A DNA stretch of 64,000 nt from Pseudomonas sp. 102515 (lineage in GTDB: Bacteria; Pseudomonadota; Gammaproteobacteria; Pseudomonadales; Pseudomonadaceae), in assembly GCF_031085165.1 (NCBI RefSeq), contig NZ_JAVHTY010000002.1:310001-374000 (forward strand), read 5' to 3'. Below are positions 53,368 through 60,880 of the stretch, piece by piece; position 1 is the stretch's first letter; each line of letters begins with the position of its first letter. A program made the translations under genes and the position numbers. Under the pieces are notes generated by a model. The model saw only the letters and a program-made list of their open reading frames with translations, ran no database searches and was not told where the DNA came from.

Positions 53368-53400
53368 TTGGGCTTCGCTGCGCTCAGCGCCACCCTACAC
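53368..53400. repeat. Dispersed intergenic repeat (GGGCTTCGCTGCGCTCAGC type)
   Basis: TTGGGCTTCGCTGCGCTCAG, then CGCCACCCTACAC, is another copy of the family at 3361 and 19363. It lies between convergent gntR and a GNAT gene. Confidence 0.65.
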
Positions 53401-53418
53401 GTCTACCACGGTCGTAAC

Positions 53419-53925
53419 CTACCGCAACGCCTTGGTCAGAATCCGCGACTGCCCCTGGAAGTCCTGGCGGGCATAGAAGGCCTGGGCGTCCTCGTTGAAC
53501 TCCATCACCTCCAGGCGCAACTCGTCGACGTCGTTGTCCCGGGCCCAGGCTTCCACGGCTTCCAGCAGCCGGGCACCGACACCCCGCCGTCTGTGGCTGG
53601 CGGACACCACCAAGGTGCCGATCCGGCAGAGGATCAGCGGCCGCAGAAAGGAAATCGAACGGGTGTCGGACAGTCGTGCGGTGACGAAGCCGACCAGTTC
53701 GTCGCTGGCGTCAGCGACGAACAGCACCCCGTCTTCCGGCTCCAGCTGGGCGGCCCAGTAGTCCTGGTCGCGCCAGCCGCCGGAGGGCTCGGCGAAGGTC
53801 GCCGGGGCCTGCTGGTGATGCTGCTCGGCGAGTTGTTCGGCCAGGCGGCAGATGGCCGCGAGGTCGGTGACGAAGGCGGGGCGGATACGCAAGGGCGGTG
53901 CTCGCAAGAGGATTCGGCCATTCAC
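53419..53925 (-). CDS. GNAT-family N-acetyltransferase
   Basis: A 168-aa acetyltransferase. Motif A is IGTLVVSASHRRRGVGARLLEAVEAWA, with the R-R-x-G-x-G acetyl-CoA loop, and motif B is LRLEVMEFNEDAQAFYARQDF. Substrate unknown. Convergent with gntR across a repeat; the next genes, 53946 and 54289, run in the same direction. Confidence 0.87.
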   Translation of the reverse strand: MNGRILLRAPPLRIRPAFVTDLAAICRLAEQLAEQHHQQAPATFAEPSGGWRDQDYWAAQLEPEDGVLFVADASDELVGFVTARLSDTRSISFLRPLILCRIGTLVVSASHRRRGVGARLLEAVEAWARDNDVDELRLEVMEFNEDAQAFYARQDFQGQSRILTKALR

Positions 53926-53945
53926 CTTACGCCGCGCGGATCGGC

Positions 53946-54272
53946 TCAGGAAGCCTCTGCGTCCAGCTGCCGGTACCAGTCGGCATAGGGGGTGTTACTG
54001 GCCATCCGCCGGTTGTAGTCGGGCGCGCCGTCGGTCCACCAGACCGGTCCGCGCTCGCCCAGGGCGTGCTTGGCGGCGTCCACCGCGGCGCGTGCCTTGC
54101 GCAGGGCGGCCTCGTCACCCTGGCGCTTGGCCGCGCCCACCTGGCGGCGCGCCTCCATCAGCTCATGGGTCAGGGCGTCGCGGCGGTTGGCGGGCAGGCT
54201 GGGATCGGTGCAGCGCCAGAGCCGGCCCCTGACCACGAAATAGCGTCCGTCCGGGGTGGTGGGATGGCGCAT
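53946..54272 (-). CDS. Conserved hypothetical protein (108 aa)
   Basis: A 108-aa soluble, charged protein with a helical middle (ELMEARRQVGAAKRQGDEAA) and Trp-rich ends (GRYFVVRGRLWRCTDPSLPA; GPVWWTDGAPDYNRRMA). Similar short proteins are common in proteobacteria and have no known function. It has no signal peptide or motif that I recognise. It is 16 bp downstream of the DUF2726 gene and probably co-transcribed with it. Confidence 0.65.
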   Translation of the reverse strand: MRHPTTPDGRYFVVRGRLWRCTDPSLPANRRDALTHELMEARRQVGAAKRQGDEAALRKARAAVDAAKHALGERGPVWWTDGAPDYNRRMASNTPYADWYRQLDAEAS

Positions 54273-54288
54273 GGCTGGGGCCCCTTAG

Positions 54289-54954
54289 TCAGTCGTCGAT
54301 GTCGAGCAGCGCGCGGCAATCCGGATAGTTCGAGCAGGCCCAGAACTCCCGGCCCTGGTGGCGACCGCTGCGCGCGCGACGGCGGACCATGGGCGCCTGG
54401 CACTCCGGGCACTGCGGGCATTCCAGCGCCAGAGGCTGGCTGGGGGGCGCTACCCGATTGCGCGGACGGCGCCCGCCGAACACGGCGTCGCGCACGGCGG
54501 TGGCGGAATAGCGCGCTGCCGCCGGAATCTCCACCAGACGCAGCTGGGCGGCCTCGCACACCGCGCGGACGAAGCGGTCACGCTGCTGGCGATGACGCTG
54601 CAGGTGCGACCTGTCGTTGAGTTCGACCACGGCATGCACGGCGAGGTCGTCGCGCCGGCAGATGGCGAAGTCGAAGTGCTTGCAGTTGATGCGATTCTGC
54701 GCGATCAGATAGCGGCGGCGGTCGCGCAGCGGCAGGGTCTGGACCACATCGGCGATGCGCACCTTGCCGAACACCCGGTAGTCGTCGCCCACGGCTTCGT
54801 CGAGCACGGCGAGAAAGGCCTGTTCGGCCGGGGTGAAAAGGGCTTCGACCTGGCGATAGGGAAAGGCGGCCTGGCGCCGGCGCTGCCACCACCACAAAAT
54901 CCCAAGAAGCAGCAGTCCGGCCAGGACCAGCAGGGGCAGGTAACGCTCGTACAT
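54289..54954 (-). CDS. DUF2726 protein with C4 zinc finger
   Basis: A 221-aa protein: an N-terminal membrane anchor (LPLLVLAGLLLLGILWWW), then a DUF2726 domain (FTPAEQAFLAVLDEAVGDDY and later RINCKHFDFAICRRDDLAVH), which belongs to the nuclease-like fold group, and a C-terminal topoisomerase-type C4 finger (CPECQAPMVRRRA then GREFWACSNYPDCRALL). Such proteins are predicted to act on nucleic acid at the membrane. The actual role is unknown. The ATG at 54954 is preferred to a TTG 12 bases earlier. Confidence 0.8.
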   Translation of the reverse strand: MYERYLPLLVLAGLLLLGILWWWQRRRQAAFPYRQVEALFTPAEQAFLAVLDEAVGDDYRVFGKVRIADVVQTLPLRDRRRYLIAQNRINCKHFDFAICRRDDLAVHAVVELNDRSHLQRHRQQRDRFVRAVCEAAQLRLVEIPAAARYSATAVRDAVFGGRRPRNRVAPPSQPLALECPQCPECQAPMVRRRARSGRHQGREFWACSNYPDCRALLDIDD

Positions 54955-55024
54955 CGCGAACTCCAACAGCGGGGCGCCATGATAGTGAGTTCCGGCGCCG
55001 GACAGCAGCGGTGGCGACGAAGCG

Positions 55025-55402
55025 TCAGTCGCGCCGCGGTAGTTGCCGTTGCAGATCGTCCAGCCGCAGCAGGGTCACCGACTTCAGACAACTCAGATAC
55101 TGCAGCTGCTGCATGGCGCCCTGGAAACCCCGCGTCGCGGTGGCGCAGCGGGGTGCGCGGTCGTCCTGCCAGAGTTGTTGCAGACGTTCGAAGGCGGGTC
55201 GTTGCGCAGCGGAGAGACCCGCCAGCCGGCGACCGTAGACGTCGGCCAGCCGGGCTTCGGCCGTGGCCAGATCCTGGGCGGCGCAGGCCGCCAGCTGGGC
55301 CTCGCTGCCCTGGCGATCGCAGTCGGCCGGGGCCTGCTCGGCGGCCAGGGCGGCAGTCGAGAGAAACAGGGCGAGCAGGGCGGACAGGCGACAGGTGATC
55401 AT
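55025..55402 (-). CDS. LprI-like/DUF1311 family periplasmic protein
   Basis: A 125-aa protein with a signal peptide (LSALLALFLSTAALAAE). The mature part has Cys residues and a helix pattern (DCDRQGSEAQLAACAAQDLA, then EARLADVYGRRLAGL) typical of the DUF1311/LprI N-terminal domain, a family that includes lysozyme-inhibitor-like lipoproteins and other envelope proteins. The substrate or partner is unknown. It lies between the DUF2726 gene and a LysR gene, all on the minus strand. Confidence 0.72.
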   Translation of the reverse strand: MITCRLSALLALFLSTAALAAEQAPADCDRQGSEAQLAACAAQDLATAEARLADVYGRRLAGLSAAQRPAFERLQQLWQDDRAPRCATATRGFQGAMQQLQYLSCLKSVTLLRLDDLQRQLPRRD

Positions 55403-55456
55403 GCAGGCTGACTATTGCAGGGGCAGGCCGCCTAGACTGCCGTAAAAGCGCGACCC

Positions 55457-56413
55457 TCACCAGGCGCCGCCGGTCTCCTGCGGCTCGCCTTGGGTCTCGC
55501 GGAATTGCCGGATCTGCACCCGCAGCCAGGCGATCCAGCGCTGTACCGGGACGTCCAGCGGCCCCTTGGGCAATACCAGAAAATAGGCCTGGGCCGAGAG
55601 CTGGTTGAATTGATCCGGCAGGGGGCGGACCAGGGCGCCGCTGGCCAGCATGCGCTGGGCCAGCACGCAGCCGCCGAGCGCCACGCCCTTGCCGGCCGCC
55701 GCCTGCTGCAGGGCCATGCCGCTCAATGAATAGCGTGGCCCGCGCAGGCTGTCGCCCGAGGGCACCCGCTGGCTGGCGAACCAGTCCTGCCAGGCGTTGG
55801 ACCGGCGGCTGGGGCGACCCGAACGCCAGCCGCCGGGCCATTCGGCATGCAGCAGCGGATAGTCCAGCAAGGCGGCGGGCTCTGCCAGCGGCGCCGGGAT
55901 CAGCGCCGGGCTGCACACCGGAAAGATCCATTCGCGCAGCAGCAGGCGGGTCTCGCCGTCCTGCCAGTCGCCCCGGCCATAGCGGATCGCCGCCTGGGCA
56001 CCGCCTTCGGTGCCCAGGGGCACGATGGCGGACGAGGCGTCGAGAAAGACCTCGATGTCCGGATGCTGGCGCTGGAAGTCTTCCAGCCGCGGCAACAGCC
56101 ATTCCTGGCCGAAGGTAGGGGGCGCGCTGACGGTCAGGACACTGCTCTTGAGCCGGGCCCGGGCGACGGCGCGGGTCAGGCCATCGAGGTGCGGCGCGAT
56201 CTCCGCGGCCAGGGCGCGACCCTGGGCGGTGAGCCGCACGCCCTGAGGCAGGCGCTCGAACAGCGACTGGCCCAGCTCGTCTTCGAGCAGGCGGATCTGC
56301 CGGCTGATGGCGCCGGCCGTGACATGCAACTCGTCCGCGGCCTTGGCGAAGTGCTGGTGTCGCGCGGCGGCGGCGAAGGCGCGCAGGGCGTTGAGGGGGA
56401 GGGCGGTGGTCAC
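55457..56413 (-). CDS. LysR-family regulator (GcvA-like)
   Basis: A 318-aa LysR protein of the GcvA subgroup: N-terminal LPLNALRAFAAAARHQHFAKA, recognition helix HVTAGAISRQIRLLEDELG, and an effector domain with APPTFGQEWLLPRLEDFQ. The start is a GTG with GAGG about 6 bases upstream. That leader lies against the edge of the MITE-like repeat at 56422, so the promoter may be inside the repeat. It is divergent from the EamA gene at 56715, a possible target. Confidence 0.88.
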   Translation of the reverse strand: MTTALPLNALRAFAAAARHQHFAKAADELHVTAGAISRQIRLLEDELGQSLFERLPQGVRLTAQGRALAAEIAPHLDGLTRAVARARLKSSVLTVSAPPTFGQEWLLPRLEDFQRQHPDIEVFLDASSAIVPLGTEGGAQAAIRYGRGDWQDGETRLLLREWIFPVCSPALIPAPLAEPAALLDYPLLHAEWPGGWRSGRPSRRSNAWQDWFASQRVPSGDSLRGPRYSLSGMALQQAAAGKGVALGGCVLAQRMLASGALVRPLPDQFNQLSAQAYFLVLPKGPLDVPVQRWIAWLRVQIRQFRETQGEPQETGGAW

Positions 56414-56714
56414 GGCAGCCTCGGCTTGTCTGAAAAGTGCCTACGCTCGGTCATGCTGCGTTAAAAACCGGCTCGGAATGCTCATTTACCGCTCGTAAAC
56501 TCCGCTTCCTCGCCGATTTGATTCGCTGGCGCTCACCCTTGGGCCAGCCTTCGGCTGTTACTCCCGTTGGTCGTTGCGCCTTGCCTGATCTTCGCTCGGC
56601 GACTTTTCAGGCAAGCCTTAGTTTTCCTGAGCCAGACGCCCATTAAACATCGTTTGTCCGACCTGTTCAGCCACCGTCATCCTGCAGGCTCACTTTTTTC
56701 TTGGAACGACGCTC
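56414..56714. other. Intergenic region occupied by a MITE-like repeat
   Basis: 301 bases between divergent LysR and EamA genes. About two thirds is the repeat at 56422–56618. From 56619 to 56714 the sequence is unremarkable and should hold the EamA promoter. No gene seen. Confidence 0.6.
56422..56618. repeat. MITE-like element with terminal inverted repeats
   Basis: About 197 bp. The left end starts near 56422 (GGCTTGTCTGAAAAGTGCC) and the right end, read on the other strand from 56618, is GGCTTGCCTGAAAAGTCGCC. The two ends match at about 17 of 20 positions. The interior (GGCTCGGAATGCTCATTTAC, then CGCTCGTAAACTCCGC) has no ORF and resembles an intergenic repeat common in Pseudomonas genomes. 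Confidence 0.7.
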
Positions 56715-57617
56715 ATGCGCAAGGAGCTCGATCTCCCCGCCGTGCTGGTCATGCTGGTGCTCTGCCTGGTCTGGGGCCTGCAGCAGACGGCGATCAAGGC
56801 CATCGCCGAGCAGGTGGACCCCTTGCTGCAGATCGGCTGGCGTTCGCTGCTGGCGGCCGGGCTGCTCTATGGCCTGGCGCGCTGGCGCGGCATCCGCTGC
56901 CTGGGCCGTGACCAGACGCTGATTCCCGGCCTGCTCGCCGGTTCGCTGTTCGCCCTGGAGTTCCTCTGCATGGCGGTGGGCCTGAAATACACCAGCGCCG
57001 CGCACATGGTGGTGTTCATCTACACGGCGCCACTGTTCGCCGCCTGCGGCCTGCATTGGCTGGTGCCCGGCGAGCGGCTGTCGGGACGCCAGTGGCTGGG
57101 CATGGTGCTGGCGGCCAGTGGCGTGGTCTGCGCCTTCCTGGTCGGCAAGCCGAGCGGCGGCACGAGCTGGCAGGGCGATCTGATCGGCCTGATCGGCGGC
57201 GCCTGCTGGGGTGCCACCACGGTGCTGATCCGCCGCAGTGCCCTGGCCGAGGCGCCGCCGCTGCGCACCTTGTTCTATCAACTCGGGGTGACCGGGGTGG
57301 TGCTGCTGGCGTTGGCCCTGCCGCTCGGCAAGCGACTGGATCTGGCCCGGCTGGATTCCCTGGCCTGGTCGAGTCTGGCCTTCCAGGTGTTCATCGTCGC
57401 CGGCATCAGTCTGCTGGGCTGGTTCGTGTTGCTCAGTCGCTATCGCGCCGCGCCCCTGGGCGTGCTGACCCTGCTGACACCGCTGTTCGGTGTGTTGATG
57501 GGCGTCTGGTTGCTGGGCGAGACCCCGGGACCGGGATTTCTCGCCGGTGCGGCCCTGGTGCTCAGCGGCCTGCTGATCGTCAGCTATCCTTCCCGCTCGC
57601 GAGTCGCGTCCCGCTGA
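56715..57617 (+). CDS. EamA/DMT-family permease
   Basis: A 300-aa permease with ten predicted helices in two EamA halves (VLVMLVLCLVWGLQQTAIKA; then GLIGGACWGATTVLIRRSAL). Substrate not identifiable. The start ATG reads MRKELDLPAVL. It is divergent from a LysR regulator and is followed by another EamA gene 22 bp later, so the two may be one operon. Confidence 0.88.
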   Translation: MRKELDLPAVLVMLVLCLVWGLQQTAIKAIAEQVDPLLQIGWRSLLAAGLLYGLARWRGIRCLGRDQTLIPGLLAGSLFALEFLCMAVGLKYTSAAHMVVFIYTAPLFAACGLHWLVPGERLSGRQWLGMVLAASGVVCAFLVGKPSGGTSWQGDLIGLIGGACWGATTVLIRRSALAEAPPLRTLFYQLGVTGVVLLALALPLGKRLDLARLDSLAWSSLAFQVFIVAGISLLGWFVLLSRYRAAPLGVLTLLTPLFGVLMGVWLLGETPGPGFLAGAALVLSGLLIVSYPSRSRVASR

Positions 57618-57639
57618 CTCGCCTGGACCTGAGCATCCG

Positions 57640-58533
57640 ATGTCGTCCACCTCGCTGAATCCCTGGTTGCTGCGCCTCATCCCCCTGGTGTTCCTGGCCC
57701 TGTGGTCCGCTGGATTCGCCGTGTCCAAGGTGGGCCTGGCCTATGCGCCGCCCTTCACCCTGCTGGCGATGCGTTATGCCCTGGCCTTCGGCGTGCTGCT
57801 GGTGGCTTTCCTGATCCTGCGTCCGCCGCTGCCGCGTACGCGGCGGGAATGGACGAATCTGGCCGTGGTGGGTTTCCTGATCCAGGGCGTCTATTTCGGC
57901 ATGAGCTATGGCGCCCTGGTGATGGGCGCCTCGGCCAACGTGGTGGCCATGGTCGCCTCGCTGCAACCCATCCTGGTGGCCCTGGGCGCACCCCTGCTGG
58001 TGGGCGAACGGGTGGCGCCGCTGCAGTGGCTGGGGCTGGCCCTGGGACTGCTCGGCGCCATCGGGGTGATCCTGGCGCGCGCCAGCGTCGCCGTGGAATC
58101 CCTCTTCGGTATCTGCCTGGCGGTGGGCGCCTTGCTGGGCATGACCAGCGCCGTGCTCTACGAAAAGCGCCTGGGCGTGGCCCAGCATCCGGTCACCAAC
58201 AACCTGGTGCAGTACAGCGTCGGCCTGGTGTGTTGCGCGCCCCTGGCGCTGCTGTTCGAGCACAGCCCGGTGTACTGGGCGCCGGCCTTCATCGGCGCCC
58301 TGGCCTACCTGGTGCTGGCCAATTCACTCTTGGCCATCAGCCTGCTGGTGTGGATGATTCGCGCCGGCGAGGCGGCGCGGGTCAGTGCGCTGTTCTTCTG
58401 CGTCCCGCCGGGCGCCGCCCTGAGCGCCTGGCTGCTGCTGGGCGAGACCCTGCCGCCGCTGGCCTGGATGGCCATGGTGATCGCCATCGGCGGGGTGCTG
58501 CTGGCGACGCGGGCGGGCCGCAAGCTGGGCTAG
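57640..58533 (+). CDS. EamA/DMT-family permease
   Basis: A 297-aa permease with two EamA repeats (LIPLVFLALWSAGFAVSKVG; then CLAVGALLGMTSAVLYEKRL). It follows the first EamA gene by 22 bp in the same direction. The two are clearly different sequences rather than a recent duplication. Its end overlaps the convergent LysR gene by 4 bp. Substrate unknown. Confidence 0.88.
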   Translation: MSSTSLNPWLLRLIPLVFLALWSAGFAVSKVGLAYAPPFTLLAMRYALAFGVLLVAFLILRPPLPRTRREWTNLAVVGFLIQGVYFGMSYGALVMGASANVVAMVASLQPILVALGAPLLVGERVAPLQWLGLALGLLGAIGVILARASVAVESLFGICLAVGALLGMTSAVLYEKRLGVAQHPVTNNLVQYSVGLVCCAPLALLFEHSPVYWAPAFIGALAYLVLANSLLAISLLVWMIRAGEAARVSALFFCVPPGAALSAWLLLGETLPPLAWMAMVIAIGGVLLATRAGRKLG

Positions 58534-59435
58534 GAGGGTTCGGCCAGGACCACGCGCTCGGCGAGGAAATCGAGGAAGACGCGTATCCGCTTGGGCATGG
58601 GACCACCCTGGCCCAGGTAGACGGCATGGATCTCCTCGCGGTCGCCGGGGTTGCAGTCCTGCAGCACCGCCTGCAGGCGACCCGCGGCGAGATCGCCGGC
58701 TACCTGGAAGGCCGCCAGGCGCGCCAGGCCGACGCCGGCCAGTGCCAGGTGGCGCAGGGCCTCGCCATCGCTGGCCTGGACGGTGCCGGTGAGGGGAAGG
58801 GACAGGAGTTCGGCACCCTGGCGCAGCGGCCAGCCAGGTTGCGCCCGTGCGTAGTTCGCACCCAACCGGTTGTGCTCGAGCAAGTCGTCCGGCGAGGTGG
58901 GCATCCCATGCCGTTCCAGGTAGCCGGGGGCGCCGACGATCAGCATGGGCGTCGCTCCCAGTCGGCGCGCCACCAGTCGGGAATCCTTCAGCCGTCCCGC
59001 ACGGATGGCCACGTCGGTACGGTGCTCCAGGAGATCGACCACCTCGTCGGTGAGCACCAGGTCCAGGGTGATCTCGGGGTAACGGGCGAGGAAGTCGGGC
59101 AGCAGGGGCAGGAGCACATGGTGGCCGAAAGGCACATTGGCGTTGATCCGCAGGCGTCCGCGAGGTGCACTGCCGGCGCTGCCGCAGCGCTCGGCTTCCT
59201 CCAGATCGGCGAGCAGACGCACGCCGCGCTCGTAGAAGGCACATCCCTCGGCGGTGAGCTGCAACTGCCGCGTGGAGCGATTGAGCAGACGAGTGCCCAG
59301 GCGTTGTTCGAGCCGGGTGACGAGCTTGCTGACGGCCGAAGGGGTCAGGCCGCAGGCCCGGGCAGCGCTGGAAAAGCCGCCCGCTTCGATGACCCGCACG
59401 AAGACCTCCAGCTCGCCGAATCGATTGATGCTCAT
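58530..59435 (-). CDS. LysR-family regulator (CrgA/DhlR-like subgroup)
   Basis: A 301-aa LysR protein. The N-terminus INRFGELEVFVRVIEAGGFS, then ARACGLTPSAVSKLVTRLEQ is typical, followed by the effector domain (GRLRINANVPFGHHVLLPLL). Similar regulators are normally divergent from a short-chain dehydrogenase or an MFS gene. Here the divergent neighbour is the GDSL hydrolase at 59541. ATG 59435 is preferred to an ATG ten codons upstream. Confidence 0.87.
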   Translation of the reverse strand: MSINRFGELEVFVRVIEAGGFSSAARACGLTPSAVSKLVTRLEQRLGTRLLNRSTRQLQLTAEGCAFYERGVRLLADLEEAERCGSAGSAPRGRLRINANVPFGHHVLLPLLPDFLARYPEITLDLVLTDEVVDLLEHRTDVAIRAGRLKDSRLVARRLGATPMLIVGAPGYLERHGMPTSPDDLLEHNRLGANYARAQPGWPLRQGAELLSLPLTGTVQASDGEALRHLALAGVGLARLAAFQVAGDLAAGRLQAVLQDCNPGDREEIHAVYLGQGGPMPKRIRVFLDFLAERVVLAEPS

Positions 59436-59540
59436 GCTCGGACTCCTGTGAATACGGTTCATCAATGCTGTTCCAGTGGGCAGTCTATTCGTATTTCCTG
59501 GCCAACGGCAGGATAGGGCTTTCCCGGTCTGGAGCCATCA

Positions 59541-60866
59541 ATGGCCGATTCCCCTGTTTTCCCGGGCCTGCGTCACTCCGGTTCGCTGGTGTTCACCTTG
59601 GTCGCCGGCCTGCTGGCAGGTGACGCTGCCTTGGCGGCCGAAAGCGCTCGGCCCACCCACTGGGTGGCGAGCTGGCAGGCCAGTCCCCAACCGGTCTGGG
59701 CGGACGGCTTCCTGTTTCCCACGCGGCTGCCGGCCCGCTTGAGCGACCAGACGGTCCGCCAGGTGGCGCGGTTGAGCCTTGGTGGCGAGCGGGTGCGGGT
59801 CGCTGTTTCCAATGCCTATGGTCGACACGCCGTGGTGCTGGGCCAGGTCACCCTGGGGCTACCGGGTGAGACGGCGGGCGCGGTCGCGGCAGGCAGTCTG
59901 CGCACCGTGACCTTCAACGGCCGGGGGACCTCGGTCGTGCCCGCGGGCGGCGAGCTGCTCAGCGATCCAGTGGACTTGCCGGTCGCAGCCTTGGCTCATG
60001 TCATCGTCAGCCTTTACTTGCCGCAGCCCACACCCATGACCACCTTCCATTGGGATGGTCGCCAGACCGGTTGGATCGTGCCGGGTGACCGGACCCACGA
60101 CCTTCGTCTGGTCGGTGGCGGCGAGACGCTCGAGACCACCGCGCGGCCGCTGCTGGCAGGCCTCCAGGTAGAAACGGCCGTGCCCAGCCGCAGCGTCGTG
60201 GTCATCGGCGACTCCATCACCGATGGCGCCACGGCCAGCCTGGACCTCGACCGGCGCTGGCCGGATGTCCTCGCCGAACGCCTGGCGCCCCAGGGGGTGG
60301 ACGTGGTCAACGCCGGTATTTCCGGGGCGCGGCTATTGAGCGATGGCATGGGCGTCAAGGCACTGGGCCGCCTGGAGCGCGATGTGCTGGCACAGCCCGG
60401 GGTGGCCAGTGTCATCGTGTTGCTGGGCATCAACGACATTGCCTGGCCGGGAACCGCCTTCGCCCATGCCGCTCCCTTACCGACCCTGGACGAACTCGTC
60501 GCGGGTTATCGGCAACTGGTCGAGCGCGCACATGCCCAGGGGATCAAGGTCATGGGCGCGACCCTGACGCCCTTTGCCGGCGCCTTGCCGGACACGCCCC
60601 TGGCCGACTACTACCAGCCCGCCAAGGAAGAACTGCGCCAGCGACTCAACGCCTGGATTCGCACGGCCGGCGCCTTCGATGCGGTGGTGGATGCCGACGC
60701 CGCGCTACGTGATCCCAGGCAACCGACGCGGCTCGCGCCTGACTACGACTCTGGTGACCACCTGCATCCGGGCGATGCGGGCAACCGTGCACTGGCCGCA
60801 GCAGTGGACCTCGCCGCGCTGCTGCCTGACATCGAGAGCGGACCCCGGTCGGGCCCACACCCCTGA
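59541..60866 (+). CDS. Secreted SGNH/GDSL hydrolase
   Basis: A 441-aa lipolytic-type esterase. A signal peptide (GSLVFTLVAGLLAGDAALAA, cleavage about residue 33) is followed by a beta-rich region (HWVASWQASPQPVWADGFL ...), then the SGNH domain: block I VVVIGDSITDG with nucleophile S225, block III LLGINDIAWPG, and block V DHLHPGDAG with D406 and H409. Such proteins deacylate carbohydrates or small esters outside the cell. The actual substrate is unknown. Divergent from a LysR gene. Confidence 0.9.
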   Translation: MADSPVFPGLRHSGSLVFTLVAGLLAGDAALAAESARPTHWVASWQASPQPVWADGFLFPTRLPARLSDQTVRQVARLSLGGERVRVAVSNAYGRHAVVLGQVTLGLPGETAGAVAAGSLRTVTFNGRGTSVVPAGGELLSDPVDLPVAALAHVIVSLYLPQPTPMTTFHWDGRQTGWIVPGDRTHDLRLVGGGETLETTARPLLAGLQVETAVPSRSVVVIGDSITDGATASLDLDRRWPDVLAERLAPQGVDVVNAGISGARLLSDGMGVKALGRLERDVLAQPGVASVIVLLGINDIAWPGTAFAHAAPLPTLDELVAGYRQLVERAHAQGIKVMGATLTPFAGALPDTPLADYYQPAKEELRQRLNAWIRTAGAFDAVVDADAALRDPRQPTRLAPDYDSGDHLHPGDAGNRALAAAVDLAALLPDIESGPRSGPHP

Positions 60867-60880
60867 GTCCCGGCGTGGCG

